64,000 bases of DNA from positions 1 through 64,000 of the forward strand of contig NZ_JAUYTR010000009.1 of NCBI RefSeq assembly GCF_030695065.1. The letters run 5' to 3'. A program made the translations under genes and the position numbers. The first letter of the stretch is position 1. Each line of letters begins with the position of its first letter. Of the stretch, positions 26,668 to 36,744 are shown one piece after another. The notes beneath the pieces were generated by a model. The model ran no database searches. It worked only from the letters and a program-made list of their open reading frames with translations, and had not been told where the DNA came from. The DNA is from Sediminibacterium sp. (lineage in GTDB: Bacteria; Bacteroidota; Bacteroidia; Chitinophagales; Chitinophagaceae).

Positions 26668-29319
26668 ATGAGCGAAAAGATTATATTCATATTACTATTT
26701 CTTATTGTTTTTACAAATAAGCTATATACACAAATAATAATAAAGGGTTCAGTTAGTAGTAATGAGAGAAAAAGCCTGTCTAACGTAAATATTTTAATAT
26801 CAAATCTTGAAAACAAAAAAATACTATCCTATGGAATTAGTAATTCAAAAGGACTATTCATGATTGAATTGAATCAAAAATACTTAGATAGTGTAACTAT
26901 AAAATATTCTCTATGGGGTTATAAATCAAAAATTTTCAAAAAATCAAAAATTGAATTAAATGATTTCCAGTTCACTACACTCGAAATAGGAGAAGAGACA
27001 CTACCGGAAATTAAGGTTAAAAATAATCCAATATTTAAAAAAGGAGACACAATAAACTATAGTGTAAAATCATTTGTAAAAAATCAAGATCAAGTAATTG
27101 CCGATATTATCAAGAGACTCCCAGGGATTGAAATAACAGAAGGCGGGGTTATAAAATATCAAGGGAAGCAAATAAATAAGTATTACATCGAAGGAATGAA
27201 TCTTCTGGATGACAAATATGCTTTAGCAAATAATAATATCCCTGCAATTTCTGTAGATCAGATACAAATTCTAGAAAATCATCAACCAATAAAAGCGCTT
27301 GACAGTTTTACAATTTCAAACCAAGCAGGAATAAACATTAAATTAAACAATAATGCAAAAAACAAAATTATTGGGAGAGGAAAAATAGGAATTGGGGGAT
27401 TCCCATTTATGTATGAGAACGAGTTAGTTCCAATGCAATTTGGTTCAAATCATCAAACTATTGTCTCTTATAAGAATAACAATACAGGTTTAAATAATGA
27501 GAAAGAACTTGATTTACTAAATAGCAATAATGTAAGTAATTTTATAAAGGGGAATATTTTTAAAAATCCAATTCTTTCAATACCATCTCCAAATATACCT
27601 TTAACAAGTAATCAGCGATTTTTATTTAATAACCTACATACTTTGTCAATCAACAATTTGAGAAAAATTAATGCTGATTCCGAATTGAAATTCAATTTAG
27701 ATTTTATTAAAAACTTGAAATACCAAAATAGTGGGACAAATATTATCAATTTTTTCCCATCTGATACAATTAGAATTAATGAAAATCAATTAACAACAAA
27801 AAATGAATTCTTAATCCGAGGAAGTTTAAATTATATATCTAATACAAAAAAGAGATATTATTTTAATCGATTGAATTTTCAAGCCAATATAGATAAGGAT
27901 GAAGCATCTATTATTCTAAAAGATAAAACAGATCAAACTTTTTTTTCAAAACATTTCAGCGTTTCAAATGAAGGCATGTTTTTAAAAACAAATTCAAATA
28001 ATCTAAAAGGAATTTCATATTTCATAAGTTATTCTCGGATGCCACAACAATTAGAAATAAAACCTGGCAAATACAATAATCTTTTTAATAACAATATTCC
28101 TTATAACAGTTTAAATCAAAAAGTTGCTTTAAAAACTTTGTTTTCAAATTTCACAATCACCAATGCAAAAAAAATTAGTGTATTTTCTATTGAAAATAAT
28201 TTTGGCATTTCTTTTACAACACAATCTTATCAAACAGAATTATTAAAAGAAGAATTAAATAATTTAACGATTATTCATGATAGTTTAAATAACAATTTAA
28301 CTGGAAAAGAGATAAACATTTATAATTATTTCAAAATAAATTTTAATGAAAAAAAACTAAAAATAAGCTTAAGCATTCCTGCAAACTATTTAGTTCAACA
28401 TAATAATTCTCAAAAAGGTCAATCAATAAATAGATTATTCTTTAATTATGACATGACTATGCAACATATTATGAATAGTAACTTTTCCATTACGTTAAGG
28501 TTTAATTCTAATGATATGTATTTACCTGTATACTTATCAACAGAACGATATATTTTAACCGACTATAGAACTCTACAGAATCGTAATAGTATTATTTCAA
28601 ATTTAAAACAAAGAAAAATCACACTTAGCGCCAATTACAAGGAAGTACGAAAAATGTTATTTATAAATAGCAGCATAGCTATTGAGAACAATGTAGATAA
28701 CATACTATTCAATCAAAATTTTGCTGGTAGTTTGGTAATAAGAAATGCATTTTATAATTTAAATCCTAACAAGAGCATCGCATTTTCAACTAATATTAGC
28801 AAGTATATCCATTCAATAAATGGGTCTTTCGCATTAGGACTAATTTTACAAAAGAAATCAAGCATTCAAATGATTTCAAATAAACAAGATGAGTTTAATG
28901 TAAAAACAGTAGGGATTAATTCGAAAATTTTAACGAATATAAAAAGCCATTCAATTGAGTATACATCACAATATCAGATTCTGTACTCGGGATTGAAGAA
29001 TAACTTATTTAATAAAACCCAAATATTCAATCAAACAGCAGTAATACACTTAAACTTTTTAACAAATATGCCTGTGAAATTAATTTTTGAACATTCCCAT
29101 TTAAATCAGCAAACACAAGCAAATCGAAATTTTCTTTTCGGGGATATAGCAATTAGGAAAAAGGCTGTTTTGAGAAAAATGGACCTTGAATTATCCTTGC
29201 AAAATATATTTAATGTAAAAGAATTTGAAACAGTATCCTTCTCAGCAAATACTATAACAAATAATTTTTTTATTTTAAGGCCAACTCAAATTTTAATGAA
29301 GGCACAATTTACTTTTTAA
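26668..29319 (+). CDS. TonB-receptor-like outer-membrane barrel with CarboxypepD_reg domain
   Basis: 883 residues. Signal peptide (to ~22), CarboxypepD_reg-like beta-sandwich (~25-110), plug-like domain (~125-225; VIADIIKRLPGIEITEGG, YYIEGMNLLDDKYALANN), then a long barrel of alternating polar/aromatic strands ending in FILRPTQILMKAQFTF, whose terminal Phe is typical for BAM recognition. There is no SusD partner, so it is not a classical SusCD pair. Co-transcribed with the GLPGLI gene (6 nt apart). Candidate substrate or partner is the Cys-rich peptide; this is inference. Confidence 0.88.
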   Translation: MSEKIIFILLFLIVFTNKLYTQIIIKGSVSSNERKSLSNVNILISNLENKKILSYGISNSKGLFMIELNQKYLDSVTIKYSLWGYKSKIFKKSKIELNDFQFTTLEIGEETLPEIKVKNNPIFKKGDTINYSVKSFVKNQDQVIADIIKRLPGIEITEGGVIKYQGKQINKYYIEGMNLLDDKYALANNNIPAISVDQIQILENHQPIKALDSFTISNQAGINIKLNNNAKNKIIGRGKIGIGGFPFMYENELVPMQFGSNHQTIVSYKNNNTGLNNEKELDLLNSNNVSNFIKGNIFKNPILSIPSPNIPLTSNQRFLFNNLHTLSINNLRKINADSELKFNLDFIKNLKYQNSGTNIINFFPSDTIRINENQLTTKNEFLIRGSLNYISNTKKRYYFNRLNFQANIDKDEASIILKDKTDQTFFSKHFSVSNEGMFLKTNSNNLKGISYFISYSRMPQQLEIKPGKYNNLFNNNIPYNSLNQKVALKTLFSNFTITNAKKISVFSIENNFGISFTTQSYQTELLKEELNNLTIIHDSLNNNLTGKEINIYNYFKINFNEKKLKISLSIPANYLVQHNNSQKGQSINRLFFNYDMTMQHIMNSNFSITLRFNSNDMYLPVYLSTERYILTDYRTLQNRNSIISNLKQRKITLSANYKEVRKMLFINSSIAIENNVDNILFNQNFAGSLVIRNAFYNLNPNKSIAFSTNISKYIHSINGSFALGLILQKKSSIQMISNKQDEFNVKTVGINSKILTNIKSHSIEYTSQYQILYSGLKNNLFNKTQIFNQTAVIHLNFLTNMPVKLIFEHSHLNQQTQANRNFLFGDIAIRKKAVLRKMDLELSLQNIFNVKEFETVSFSANTITNNFFILRPTQILMKAQFTF

Positions 29320-29326
29320 AAGGACC

Positions 29327-29347
29327 CCGAATTTTTATATAATTCGG
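29327..29347. terminator. Hairpin between convergent genes
   Basis: CCGAATT / AATTCGG with a 7-nt loop, lying between the barrel gene and the convergent gdhA. Weak U-run on either strand. Confidence 0.5.
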
Positions 29348-29372
29348 AATCCATTTTAAAAAATTAATAGAA

Positions 29373-30794
29373 TTAAGGGAATATTCCTAATTCAGTATAA
29401 GAAGTTCCTACTTTGTTAATAGCACAAACATAAGCTGCAGTTCTCATATCAGGGATAGTAGGATTTTCTTTCCAGATAGCCATGATTTCTCTTGTTGCAG
29501 CAATCATAGACTCTTCTAAACCACTGTGTACTAAATCTACTTCTTCAGGTCCGTGCAAAATAAAATTACGTTCTACATCACTTACTTTCTTACCAGTTAA
29601 TTCTTCCATCTGCGTAAGAATATGGGTATTCAGGTTCTCCGTAAAACGTTTTTCCATTCTACCGTAACGTACGTGGCTCAAGTTCTTTAACCACTCAAAA
29701 TACGATACGGTTACACCACCCGCATTCAAATACATATCTGGTACAACTAAAACACCTTTTTTCGCAAATATTTCGTCTGCTTCAGGAGTTAAAGGACCGT
29801 TAGCAGCTTCACCAATAATTTTAGCTTTTACTCTTTCAGCGTTATCTCCATTGATTACGTTTTCTAAGGCAGCAGGAATTAAAATATCACATTCAATTTC
29901 TAATGCATCCGTACTTTTAGCAATATTCGTAGCACCAGGGAAATTTAAAATAGAACCTGTTGCTTTTCTATGCTGGAATACTTCTTCTTCGTTTAAACCA
30001 TTGGAATTGAATATAGCTCCTTCATATTCAGCTATTGCAATGACTTTAGAACCATGCTCACGGAAAAACTTAGCAGAATGATACCCCACATTACCTAATC
30101 CTTGTACAATCACTGTCTTACCAACAACTCCGGTTGTTAATCCTAATTTTGCCATTACATCAGGCATATTACATACTTCACGTATACCAAAGAAAACACC
30201 TAACCCTGTAGCTTCTTTTCTACCTCTAACACCTCCTTGAGTAATTGGCTTACCTGTTACACAACCAGCAGCATCAATTTCACCTGGCTTTAAAGAAGCA
30301 TAAGTATCAACAATCCATGACATTTCACGCTCACCAGTTCCATAATCAGGAGCTGGAACATCAATACCAGGTCCAATAAAGTTCTTCTTTACTAATTCAC
30401 TGGTGTATCTACGAGTAATTTTTTCTAACTCGTAAACAGAATATTTCTTGGGATTAATTTTAATTCCTCCTTTACCTCCACCAAATGGAACATTTACAAT
30501 AGCACATTTATAGGTCATTAATGAGGCTAGTGCCATCACTTCATCCTGATTAACTTCATCACTGAATCTAATACCCCCTTTACATGGAGACTTATGTTGA
30601 GAATGTTGTACACGATACGCTTCAATAACTTCAATACGGCCATCGTCCATTTTTACTGGGAAGCGCATACTGTATATACTGTTACAAGCTTTAATTTGTT
30701 CTAGTAAGCCCTTTTCCCATTTGGTAAAACTGGCAGCTTTATCAAAACTTCTTTCTACACTGTGAAAAAAGCTGTACGGTTGATGATTCGACAT
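29373..30794 (-). CDS. gdhA: Glutamate dehydrogenase (Glu/Leu/Phe/Val family)
   Basis: Interconverts glutamate and 2-oxoglutarate. Start at [16 protein letters not shown] (30794); an in-frame TTG two codons upstream is less likely. Substrate Lys in [10 protein letters not shown], catalytic region [26 protein letters not shown], Rossmann [14 protein letters not shown] and [14 protein letters not shown]. About 473 residues. It starts 38 nt after the ccmD-like gene and may be co-transcribed with ccmC-ccmD. Confidence 0.95.
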   Translation of the reverse strand: MSNHQPYSFFHSVERSFDKAASFTKWEKGLLEQIKACNSIYSMRFPVKMDDGRIEVIEAYRVQHSQHKSPCKGGIRFSDEVNQDEVMALASLMTYKCAIVNVPFGGGKGGIKINPKKYSVYELEKITRRYTSELVKKNFIGPGIDVPAPDYGTGEREMSWIVDTYASLKPGEIDAAGCVTGKPITQGGVRGRKEATGLGVFFGIREVCNMPDVMAKLGLTTGVVGKTVIVQGLGNVGYHSAKFFREHGSKVIAIAEYEGAIFNSNGLNEEEVFQHRKATGSILNFPGATNIAKSTDALEIECDILIPAALENVINGDNAERVKAKIIGEAANGPLTPEADEIFAKKGVLVVPDMYLNAGGVTVSYFEWLKNLSHVRYGRMEKRFTENLNTHILTQMEELTGKKVSDVERNFILHGPEEVDLVHSGLEESMIAATREIMAIWKENPTIPDMRTAAYVCAINKVGTSYTELGIFP

Positions 30795-30832
30795 TGGCAA
30801 TCGTTTTATAGGTTATTATCTATGGTGAAAAA

Positions 30833-31054
30833 TTATTGATTCGATCCTTCTTTTTCTAATCGGGTTATCTTCTTATCTATGCTGATTAAGTATGCAAATA
30901 AGCCAATCAAAATGGTTAATACAACAGCCATTACAACAAAGATTTTTCCATTACTTCTCATTAAACCAATATCTGAAGTATTCTCTTGTGCAAACGCAAC
31001 TATTGAAATCATTACTGATAGTATTGCGGTAATAAATAAGCGCATTTTAATCAT
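30833..31054 (-). CDS. CcmD-family small membrane protein
   Basis: 73 residues: a signal-like N-terminal segment (MRLFITAILSVMISIVAFA), then SDIGLMRSNGKIFVV and one membrane helix (~38-59), followed by a charged tail SIDKKITRLEKEG. This is the Bacteroidota CcmD type, which helps heme delivery by CcmC. An internal ATG at 31045 would remove the 8-bp overlap with ccmC. Position directly after ccmC supports the call. Confidence 0.82.
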   Translation of the reverse strand: MIKMRLFITAILSVMISIVAFAQENTSDIGLMRSNGKIFVVMAVVLTILIGLFAYLISIDKKITRLEKEGSNQ

Positions 31055-31727
31055 TGTTGTATTTTTTTTCAGCTAATAATGAATAGCGAATTTTTAAAGT
31101 ACTGATCCAAACACCTAAAAGTGTCCAACCAATTACAGCAGGATAAAAAACGGTTCGCATTTGAACATCCATGTCCTTGCCATTAATACCCGGATTCCCA
31201 TCTGCCCCCTCGCCTCCTGGGTGCAAAGACTCAGTTAATCTAGGTAAAATCCAAAGTGTTGGGAAAAGCATGAAAAAGGCAAAAATATTATAGACTGCAC
31301 TAATTCTGCCTTTTTTATCATCTTCATTTAAACTTCCGCGCAGAACAAAATAAGCGAGGTAAATTAACATGGCAATGGCTGCCCCATTTTGCTTAGGATC
31401 ACCACTCCAAGGGCTACCCCATTGGTAGTTGGCCCAAATAGCGCCAGTTACCAATCCTAAAATACCATAAATAACACCAGTTGAGGCAAAAGCTACCGCA
31501 TATGCATCATTCTTTTGAGAAGGATTACGCAAATAGCGGATGGAATAAATCATTGAAACCAATAATAGAATCATCATGGTAAACCACATAGGAACATGAA
31601 AGAAGAAATTTCTTATAGATTCCTTCATTCTATCGTCCAAACGGGGCACTTTTACATAAAAACCATATGTGCAGGTATATACCAACAACACAAATGACAA
31701 TATTTTCCACCAATACTTCCGAATCAT
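31047..31727 (-). CDS. ccmC: Cytochrome c biogenesis protein CcmC (heme handling)
   Basis: Start chosen at MIRKYWWKILSFVLLV (31727); upstream residues show no similarity. About 226 residues with six hydrophobic segments, the periplasmic Trp-rich motif WGSPWSGDPKQ, and His residues in FFHVPMW and SLHPGGEG that could bind heme. The insertion HPGGEGADGNPGINGKDMD is rich in Gly/Asp. Overlaps the ccmD-like gene; ccmB is ~7 kb away. Confidence 0.9.
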   Translation of the reverse strand: MIRKYWWKILSFVLLVYTCTYGFYVKVPRLDDRMKESIRNFFFHVPMWFTMMILLLVSMIYSIRYLRNPSQKNDAYAVAFASTGVIYGILGLVTGAIWANYQWGSPWSGDPKQNGAAIAMLIYLAYFVLRGSLNEDDKKGRISAVYNIFAFFMLFPTLWILPRLTESLHPGGEGADGNPGINGKDMDVQMRTVFYPAVIGWTLLGVWISTLKIRYSLLAEKKYNND

Positions 31728-31874
31728 TGATTTTTGTTTACCGGTCCTATGCACTAAAGCACTATTATTTGGTGTTGCAAAATTAGGTGAAAGAAGCCCA
31801 ATAAACCTTAGCAATGTGTAAAAATTACCCAACCTTTGTAATCTTTTAAAATTGGATTATAGCCTATTTTTTTG

Positions 31875-31979
31875 TACTTTTGCCAACTTTCAAAATTCAT
31901 GCCGTAACATGAAGTTATCCTATTCCGCTTCGGTGGATTGAACAACTTGCTGTGGCTATCATCTAAAAAGATTAGTTAC
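31875..31979 (+). promoter_or_regulatory. queA promoter box and leader
   Basis: TACTTTTG (31875-31882) matches TAnnTTTG and leaves a ~95-nt leader. The leader holds a short hairpin TCCGC-ttcg-GTGGA (stable UUCG loop). No preQ1 riboswitch pattern could be recognised. Confidence 0.5.
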
Positions 31980-33029
31980 ATGAAATTATCCCAGTTCAAG
32001 TTTGACCTCCCGTTAAACCTGATTGCACAAAACCCAACCAAAAGAAGAGAAGACAGCCGCCTAATGGTAGTTGATCGCAAAAGCGGCCACATGGAAAACC
32101 GCAACTTCAAAGACATTTTAGATTATTACGACGACAAAGACGTATTTGTAGTAAACAACACCAAAGTTTTCCCTGCCAGAATGTATGGTAGAAAAGAAAA
32201 GACAGGTGCAAAAATTGAAGTATTTCTTTTACGCGAATTGAATAAACCCAATCGCTTATGGGACGTAATTGTTGATCCCGCAAGAAAAATTAGAGTTGGA
32301 AATAAATTGTATTTTGGAGACAACGAAGAATTGGTAGCAGAAGTAATTGACAATACCACCAGCCGTGGCAGAACCATCCGTTTTTTATGGGATGATGATG
32401 ATGCAAGTTTTAAAAAAATGTTAGAGTTCTTAGGGGAAACGCCTTTGCCAAAATACATCAAGCGCAAACCTGATGAAGAAGATAAGGAACGCTACCAAAC
32501 TGTATATGCCAAACACGAAGGAGCAGTTGCAGCACCAACAGCGGGTTTACATTTTAGCAAAGAACTAATAAAGCGTTGTGAAATACAGGGAATCCGTTTT
32601 GCAGAAGTAACACTTCATACAGGATTAGGCACTTTTCGTCCAATTGAAGTTGAAGATTTGAGCAAACACAAGATGGATGCCGAGTATTATCAAATTGACG
32701 AACAAGCATGTGCAATTGTAAACAAAGCAAAAGAAAGTGGTAAGCGTATATGTTCAATAGGAACTACTACTATGCGTGCTATGGAAAGTAGTTTTACTGC
32801 ACAAAAATTATTGAAGCCAAGCGAAGGATGGACCAACCATTTTATTCATCCACCTTACACATTTAATGTGGCGGACAGTTTGGTAACCAATTTTCATTTA
32901 CCTAAAACCAGCTTGTTAATTATGACATGTGCTTTTGCTGGTTATGATTTAGCCATTGAAGCTTACAAGAAAGCAATTAAAGACAAATACCGTTTCTTCA
33001 GCTATGGAGATGCCTTATTGATTGTTTAA
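31980..33029 (+). CDS. queA: S-adenosylmethionine:tRNA ribosyltransferase-isomerase
   Basis: Makes epoxyqueuosine in tRNA from preQ1 and SAM. Start at [19 protein letters not shown] (31980); an upstream in-frame ATG (31938) adds unrelated residues. The family motifs [33 protein letters not shown] and [13 protein letters not shown] are present. About 349 residues, normal length. Ends at a strong bidirectional terminator. Confidence 0.96.
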   Translation: MKLSQFKFDLPLNLIAQNPTKRREDSRLMVVDRKSGHMENRNFKDILDYYDDKDVFVVNNTKVFPARMYGRKEKTGAKIEVFLLRELNKPNRLWDVIVDPARKIRVGNKLYFGDNEELVAEVIDNTTSRGRTIRFLWDDDDASFKKMLEFLGETPLPKYIKRKPDEEDKERYQTVYAKHEGAVAAPTAGLHFSKELIKRCEIQGIRFAEVTLHTGLGTFRPIEVEDLSKHKMDAEYYQIDEQACAIVNKAKESGKRICSIGTTTMRAMESSFTAQKLLKPSEGWTNHFIHPPYTFNVADSLVTNFHLPKTSLLIMTCAFAGYDLAIEAYKKAIKDKYRFFSYGDALLIV

Positions 33030-33045
33030 ATAAATGATATTACAT

Positions 33046-33079
33046 AAAAAAACTCCCTTTATTCGAAGGGAGTTTTTTT
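33046..33079. terminator. Bidirectional terminator
   Basis: 14-bp perfect stem AAAAAAACTCCCTT / AAGGGAGTTTTTTT with a 6-nt loop. It gives a U-run on both strands and serves queA (+) and the DUF1801 gene (-). Confidence 0.92.
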
Positions 33080-33086
33080 ATGTCTA

Positions 33087-33554
33087 TTATTTTTTGGATG
33101 CTTTTTTATAGTTTTTTTCATACAAATTGATCCAGTCTTCTGTAGTCATTTTTTGAACCAGCTCTCCAATAAGTTCATAAGGAATAACTGAATTTTTTTT
33201 AAATCTCAAGCAACTTTTTCCCATATCTAATTTGTTGGGAACTAATTTGACATAGGAATCGGTAAACCATTTTAATAATTGAGGGTCTGCATAAATTCCC
33301 ATATGATAAAAAGCAATAAAGTTTTTTTGCGCAGCAAGGGCCATGAAAGGCAATGGCAATTTTGGATTACAATGGTATCCATCCCTATAAATACTGTGCG
33401 GAACTACATAGCCAATCATTCCATAATTCATTACTTCTTTAAACCCCTCGGGCAAATTCTTTTTAATTGTTTTTCTTAACTGCTCAATGGACGTTTTTTG
33501 CTCAGTTGGAATTTGACTTAAATAGTCTGTTACTGTTTTTGCATCGCTGGTCAT
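33087..33554 (-). CDS. DUF1801 family protein
   Basis: 155 residues. The DUF1801 core is visible: KTVTDYLSQIPTEQ, LRKTIKKNLPEGFKEVMNYG, FMALAAQKNFIAFYHMG and CLRFKKNSVIPYELI. Function unknown; the family has an iron-chaperone-like (frataxin-like) fold. Its start overlaps the upstream membrane gene by 4 bp, so the two are translationally coupled. Confidence 0.9.
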   Translation of the reverse strand: MTSDAKTVTDYLSQIPTEQKTSIEQLRKTIKKNLPEGFKEVMNYGMIGYVVPHSIYRDGYHCNPKLPLPFMALAAQKNFIAFYHMGIYADPQLLKWFTDSYVKLVPNKLDMGKSCLRFKKNSVIPYELIGELVQKMTTEDWINLYEKNYKKASKK

Positions 33555-34192
33555 GATGATTTACTCGATTTTTTAAACCGCCAATTAGAAATAAAACTAA
33601 ATAAAAGACTTAAGAATGTAAACAAGACCAAGACTACTAAACAATTTAAAAAAGATTGCAATAATCCTATCTTATTAACATCCAAAAATGGATAAGGGTA
33701 AAACTGGGTTAATGCACCATGTATGATGGTATAAACAAAGTAAAATGCTGGATATAATAGCCAATATGGAATTGAATTATAATTTACTTTTTTAGAAGAA
33801 ACAAAAACAAACCAGTAAAGTAGTGTTACAAGTGGTGTAAAACTATGCAATCCATGGTCTGCAATTTTAGCTAAACCTTGAGGGTTATGAATCTTACTAA
33901 GTACAATATGATAAACCAATCCAACAACAGTTATATAAACTGTTACTGCTGTGCTGGTTTCAGGTTTTGTCCAAAATCCATTTTCGCCTAATTCTGCCGA
34001 AAGTGCTTTAGAAATAAAATAAGCAAAGACTATCAAATTACTCAAAATGGTAAAGTAACTAAAGAATCGAATGATAACTTCAAATATGGAATCACTTGTT
34101 GGTGCTTGAATCATTAATACCAATTGCAAAAAAATTCCGCAAAAGACTAATAAAGCAATAATACCAGCTAAAGTATTGGGGTGTTTAATCAT
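33551..34192 (-). CDS. Pr6Pr-family membrane protein
   Basis: About 213 residues from MIKHPNTLAGIIALLVF (34192) with six hydrophobic segments. Motifs of the family: RFFSYFTILSNLIV, DHGLHSFTPLVTLLYW and YFVYTIIHGALTQFYPYPF. Function unknown; related to FAR-17a/AIG1-like membrane proteins, which in animals are lipid hydrolases. Overlaps DUF1801 by 4 bp. Confidence 0.85.
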   Translation of the reverse strand: MIKHPNTLAGIIALLVFCGIFLQLVLMIQAPTSDSIFEVIIRFFSYFTILSNLIVFAYFISKALSAELGENGFWTKPETSTAVTVYITVVGLVYHIVLSKIHNPQGLAKIADHGLHSFTPLVTLLYWFVFVSSKKVNYNSIPYWLLYPAFYFVYTIIHGALTQFYPYPFLDVNKIGLLQSFLNCLVVLVLFTFLSLLFSFISNWRFKKSSKSS

Positions 34193-34245
34193 AATCAGGT
34201 ACAATAATAAATACCTAATATACTAAATAAAACTTTTGCTACTCC

Positions 34246-35370
34246 TCATTTTCGATAATCAAGTGGCAACAAATTAGAAAGTTTCTCAGACCAAGCCCAA
34301 TAATCCATTGTAAGTATATCCTTACCAAAGAAATAACTTCCATTGGCTAAAACTGCTACTACTTTATTTGAGTCGGGCATAAATAATCTGGCAGTAATAG
34401 GAGCTCCAATTTGCACATTCCTATTTGCTCTTATATAGGCAGACGGCATATCTTTCTGCTTATATACCACTTGCAAATAGTCTTTAAACTGAAGGCCGGC
34501 CGTGGTGCTATCAATTGCGAAAGCAATACTATCACCAGTTAATGGAATATCAATTAATACATCAACTTCTTTCATGGGGTGTTGCCCGTTTAAGGTAATA
34601 CTGGTATTAGGAGTTCTATTTTTTATGATTTTACGCAACTCAAACCCATCGTTTTGCAAGTTATTTCTGAAAAGAGACCGCATAAAATGCATTAATGAAC
34701 CCTCGTATGTTTGAGCGCGATTAGAAGCCCATCTAATTTGCTGTCGATTATTTTTAGATTTTTTCTCTTTAAACAAAGGGTGTCCCTGATAAAAGAAAAT
34801 GCGGGATTTGTAATTGTATTCAAAATTTATTAATTCATAACTCAACTCGTAACCCAAGGCACTATTCACTAGAATCAATGGCTCATCTGCATATGCACTG
34901 AGTATGTTTTCTTTTTTATTGTACCTGAATTTTACTGCATTTTTATTTAACAACTTGCAGTCATATGAATTAGGTGTTTTTCCTATCAACATGTCCATAA
35001 AAAGGTCTCCCCATTTCTCCCAACCATTTTTTTCATAATTACCAACAATAACCTCTTGCAATTCAGTAGCTTTTGGAGTAAGGGCGATTAACAAAAAATC
35101 AGGAATTTGATTTGAGTTGATTTCTTTAATATAGGTTTCATACCCTAACATAGCAACAACCAAATTATACCGACCAGCAGGCAAAGGATCAATAATAAAA
35201 CTGCCGTCAACTTTTGAAATCGTTCCAACAGAAGTATTACTTAAAAAAATACTTGCAGAAGCAATTGGTACCTGAGATTCTTCAACAACAATTTTCCCAG
35301 TCAACCTTTTTTGAGCATGAATAACAATAGACGATAAACTGATTATCCAAATAAAAATAAATCGCATCAT
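34246..35370 (-). CDS. Secreted CarboxypepD_reg-like domain protein
   Basis: 374 residues with signal peptide (to ~20). A CarboxypepD_reg-like domain (~22-105; IASASIFLSNTSVGTISKVD, GRYNLVVAMLGYETY) is followed by a ~260-residue region of unknown fold. It contains GNYEKNGWEKWGDLFMDMLI and LVNSALGYELSYELINF. It has no plug or barrel, so it is not a TonB receptor; probably a periplasmic or surface protein. Neighbours give no clue. Similar proteins are common in Bacteroidota without known function. Confidence 0.82.
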   Translation of the reverse strand: MMRFIFIWIISLSSIVIHAQKRLTGKIVVEESQVPIASASIFLSNTSVGTISKVDGSFIIDPLPAGRYNLVVAMLGYETYIKEINSNQIPDFLLIALTPKATELQEVIVGNYEKNGWEKWGDLFMDMLIGKTPNSYDCKLLNKNAVKFRYNKKENILSAYADEPLILVNSALGYELSYELINFEYNYKSRIFFYQGHPLFKEKKSKNNRQQIRWASNRAQTYEGSLMHFMRSLFRNNLQNDGFELRKIIKNRTPNTSITLNGQHPMKEVDVLIDIPLTGDSIAFAIDSTTAGLQFKDYLQVVYKQKDMPSAYIRANRNVQIGAPITARLFMPDSNKVVAVLANGSYFFGKDILTMDYWAWSEKLSNLLPLDYRK

Positions 35371-35388
35371 GGAATAGAATAACTTTTA

Positions 35389-36744
35389 TTATGAGCCAAT
35401 ATAAAAAATTAAACTTGCTAATATTCCCGCTATAATAGAAAGGAGTAAAGTCATTAATGACCATGATTGAAAAGTTTGTTTTTCAGTCAATCCTAAATAC
35501 TGCTTTACCAGCCAAAAACCACTATCATTTACATGAGAAAAAATAGAAGCACCAGCTGCAATTGCAGCAACCAACGAGGCCATTTGTATGGGAGAATACA
35601 TTCCAGCAACCAATAATGGTGCTAATAAACTTGAAGCAGTAATCATTGCTACCGTTGCAGAACCTTGCAATAGACGAATAATAGCTGCAGCCAAATACGC
35701 GAATAGGACAATAGAAAATCCAGCATTCAAAAGTAATTCTGCTAATAATTTCCCAGAACCCGTGTTCACCAAAACTTGCTTAAATACACCACCAGCACCA
35801 GTCACTAAAATAATGGCACCTGCAGGAGCCATTGACTGAATAGAAATCTTACTCAACTCACTTGCACTGTACCCATTTTTAATGCCCAATAAAATCCACG
35901 CAGCAATATTGGCGATAATTAAAGCAGAAAAAGGATGCCCTAATAATGCAATCAGTTGCTTGACGAATGTATTGTTAATAATAAACAAGCCTGCATTAAA
36001 ACAGGTATTTAATAATATTAAAATAATTGGCATAAAAACAATACCAATTGTTAATCTAAATGAAGGTAGATGAGTATGATCAATGCTGTCCGCATTCCTT
36101 ACTGTTAAATCTTGTTCAGGGGCTTTTATATGAATTCGCTTTGCAATGAATTTTCCGAATAATACTCCACATAGAATAACAGTCGGAATGCCAATTAAAA
36201 TAGAGGTCAATATTACCCAGCCCATTTCTGCCCCAATAATTTCAGCAACGGCTATTGGACCAGGCGTTGGTGGAATAAATGCATGTCCAAATGCTAACCC
36301 AGCCAATAAAGGCATTGCATACAACAATAAAGATTTTTGGGTGTTTTTTTGTATGGCATAAATAATGGGAATTAGTAAAATAAAAGCCACATCAAAAAAA
36401 ACGGGTATGGAAATGATCAGCCCAGTAAAGCCTAGTGCAAGTGGTGATTTATTTTGCCCAGCCTTATTTATTAAATATCGAGCAATGGCATCTGCTCCAC
36501 CTGACTTCTCTAAAATAGCCCCAAACATTGCACCCAAACCCACTATCGTTGCTACAAAACCCAAAGTAGACCCCATCCCTTCTTGAATTGTCGCAATCAT
36601 TTTTTGTGCAGACAATCCGGCTAATATTCCAGTAACAATGGAAGCCATTAACAAAGCTATGAATGCTGGGAACTTAAAATACAATACCAATATAAGCAAA
36701 CAGGCTATTCCAGCAAATACACTTAGCATTAATATATAATTCAT
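35389..36744 (-). CDS. gntP: Gluconate:H+ symporter, GntP family
   Basis: Imports gluconate. About 451 residues from MNYILMLSVFAGIACLL (36744), whose ATG overlaps the stop of the upstream gluconokinase fusion (ATGA). About 12 hydrophobic segments. GntP motifs: FGHAFIPPTPGPIAVAEIIGA, GAGGVFKQVLVNTGSG, LLQGSATVAMITASS and FSHVNDSGFWLVKQYLGL. The translational coupling to gluconokinase-6PGDH makes gluconate the likely substrate. Confidence 0.94.
   Translation of the reverse strand: MNYILMLSVFAGIACLLILVLYFKFPAFIALLMASIVTGILAGLSAQKMIATIQEGMGSTLGFVATIVGLGAMFGAILEKSGGADAIARYLINKAGQNKSPLALGFTGLIISIPVFFDVAFILLIPIIYAIQKNTQKSLLLYAMPLLAGLAFGHAFIPPTPGPIAVAEIIGAEMGWVILTSILIGIPTVILCGVLFGKFIAKRIHIKAPEQDLTVRNADSIDHTHLPSFRLTIGIVFMPIILILLNTCFNAGLFIINNTFVKQLIALLGHPFSALIIANIAAWILLGIKNGYSASELSKISIQSMAPAGAIILVTGAGGVFKQVLVNTGSGKLLAELLLNAGFSIVLFAYLAAAIIRLLQGSATVAMITASSLLAPLLVAGMYSPIQMASLVAAIAAGASIFSHVNDSGFWLVKQYLGLTEKQTFQSWSLMTLLLSIIAGILASLIFYIGS

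Noticed and set aside
31883..31979. preQ1 riboswitch upstream of queA
   Set aside because: No preQ1-I type hairpin with A-rich tail could be lined up; only a short UUCG hairpin is seen.
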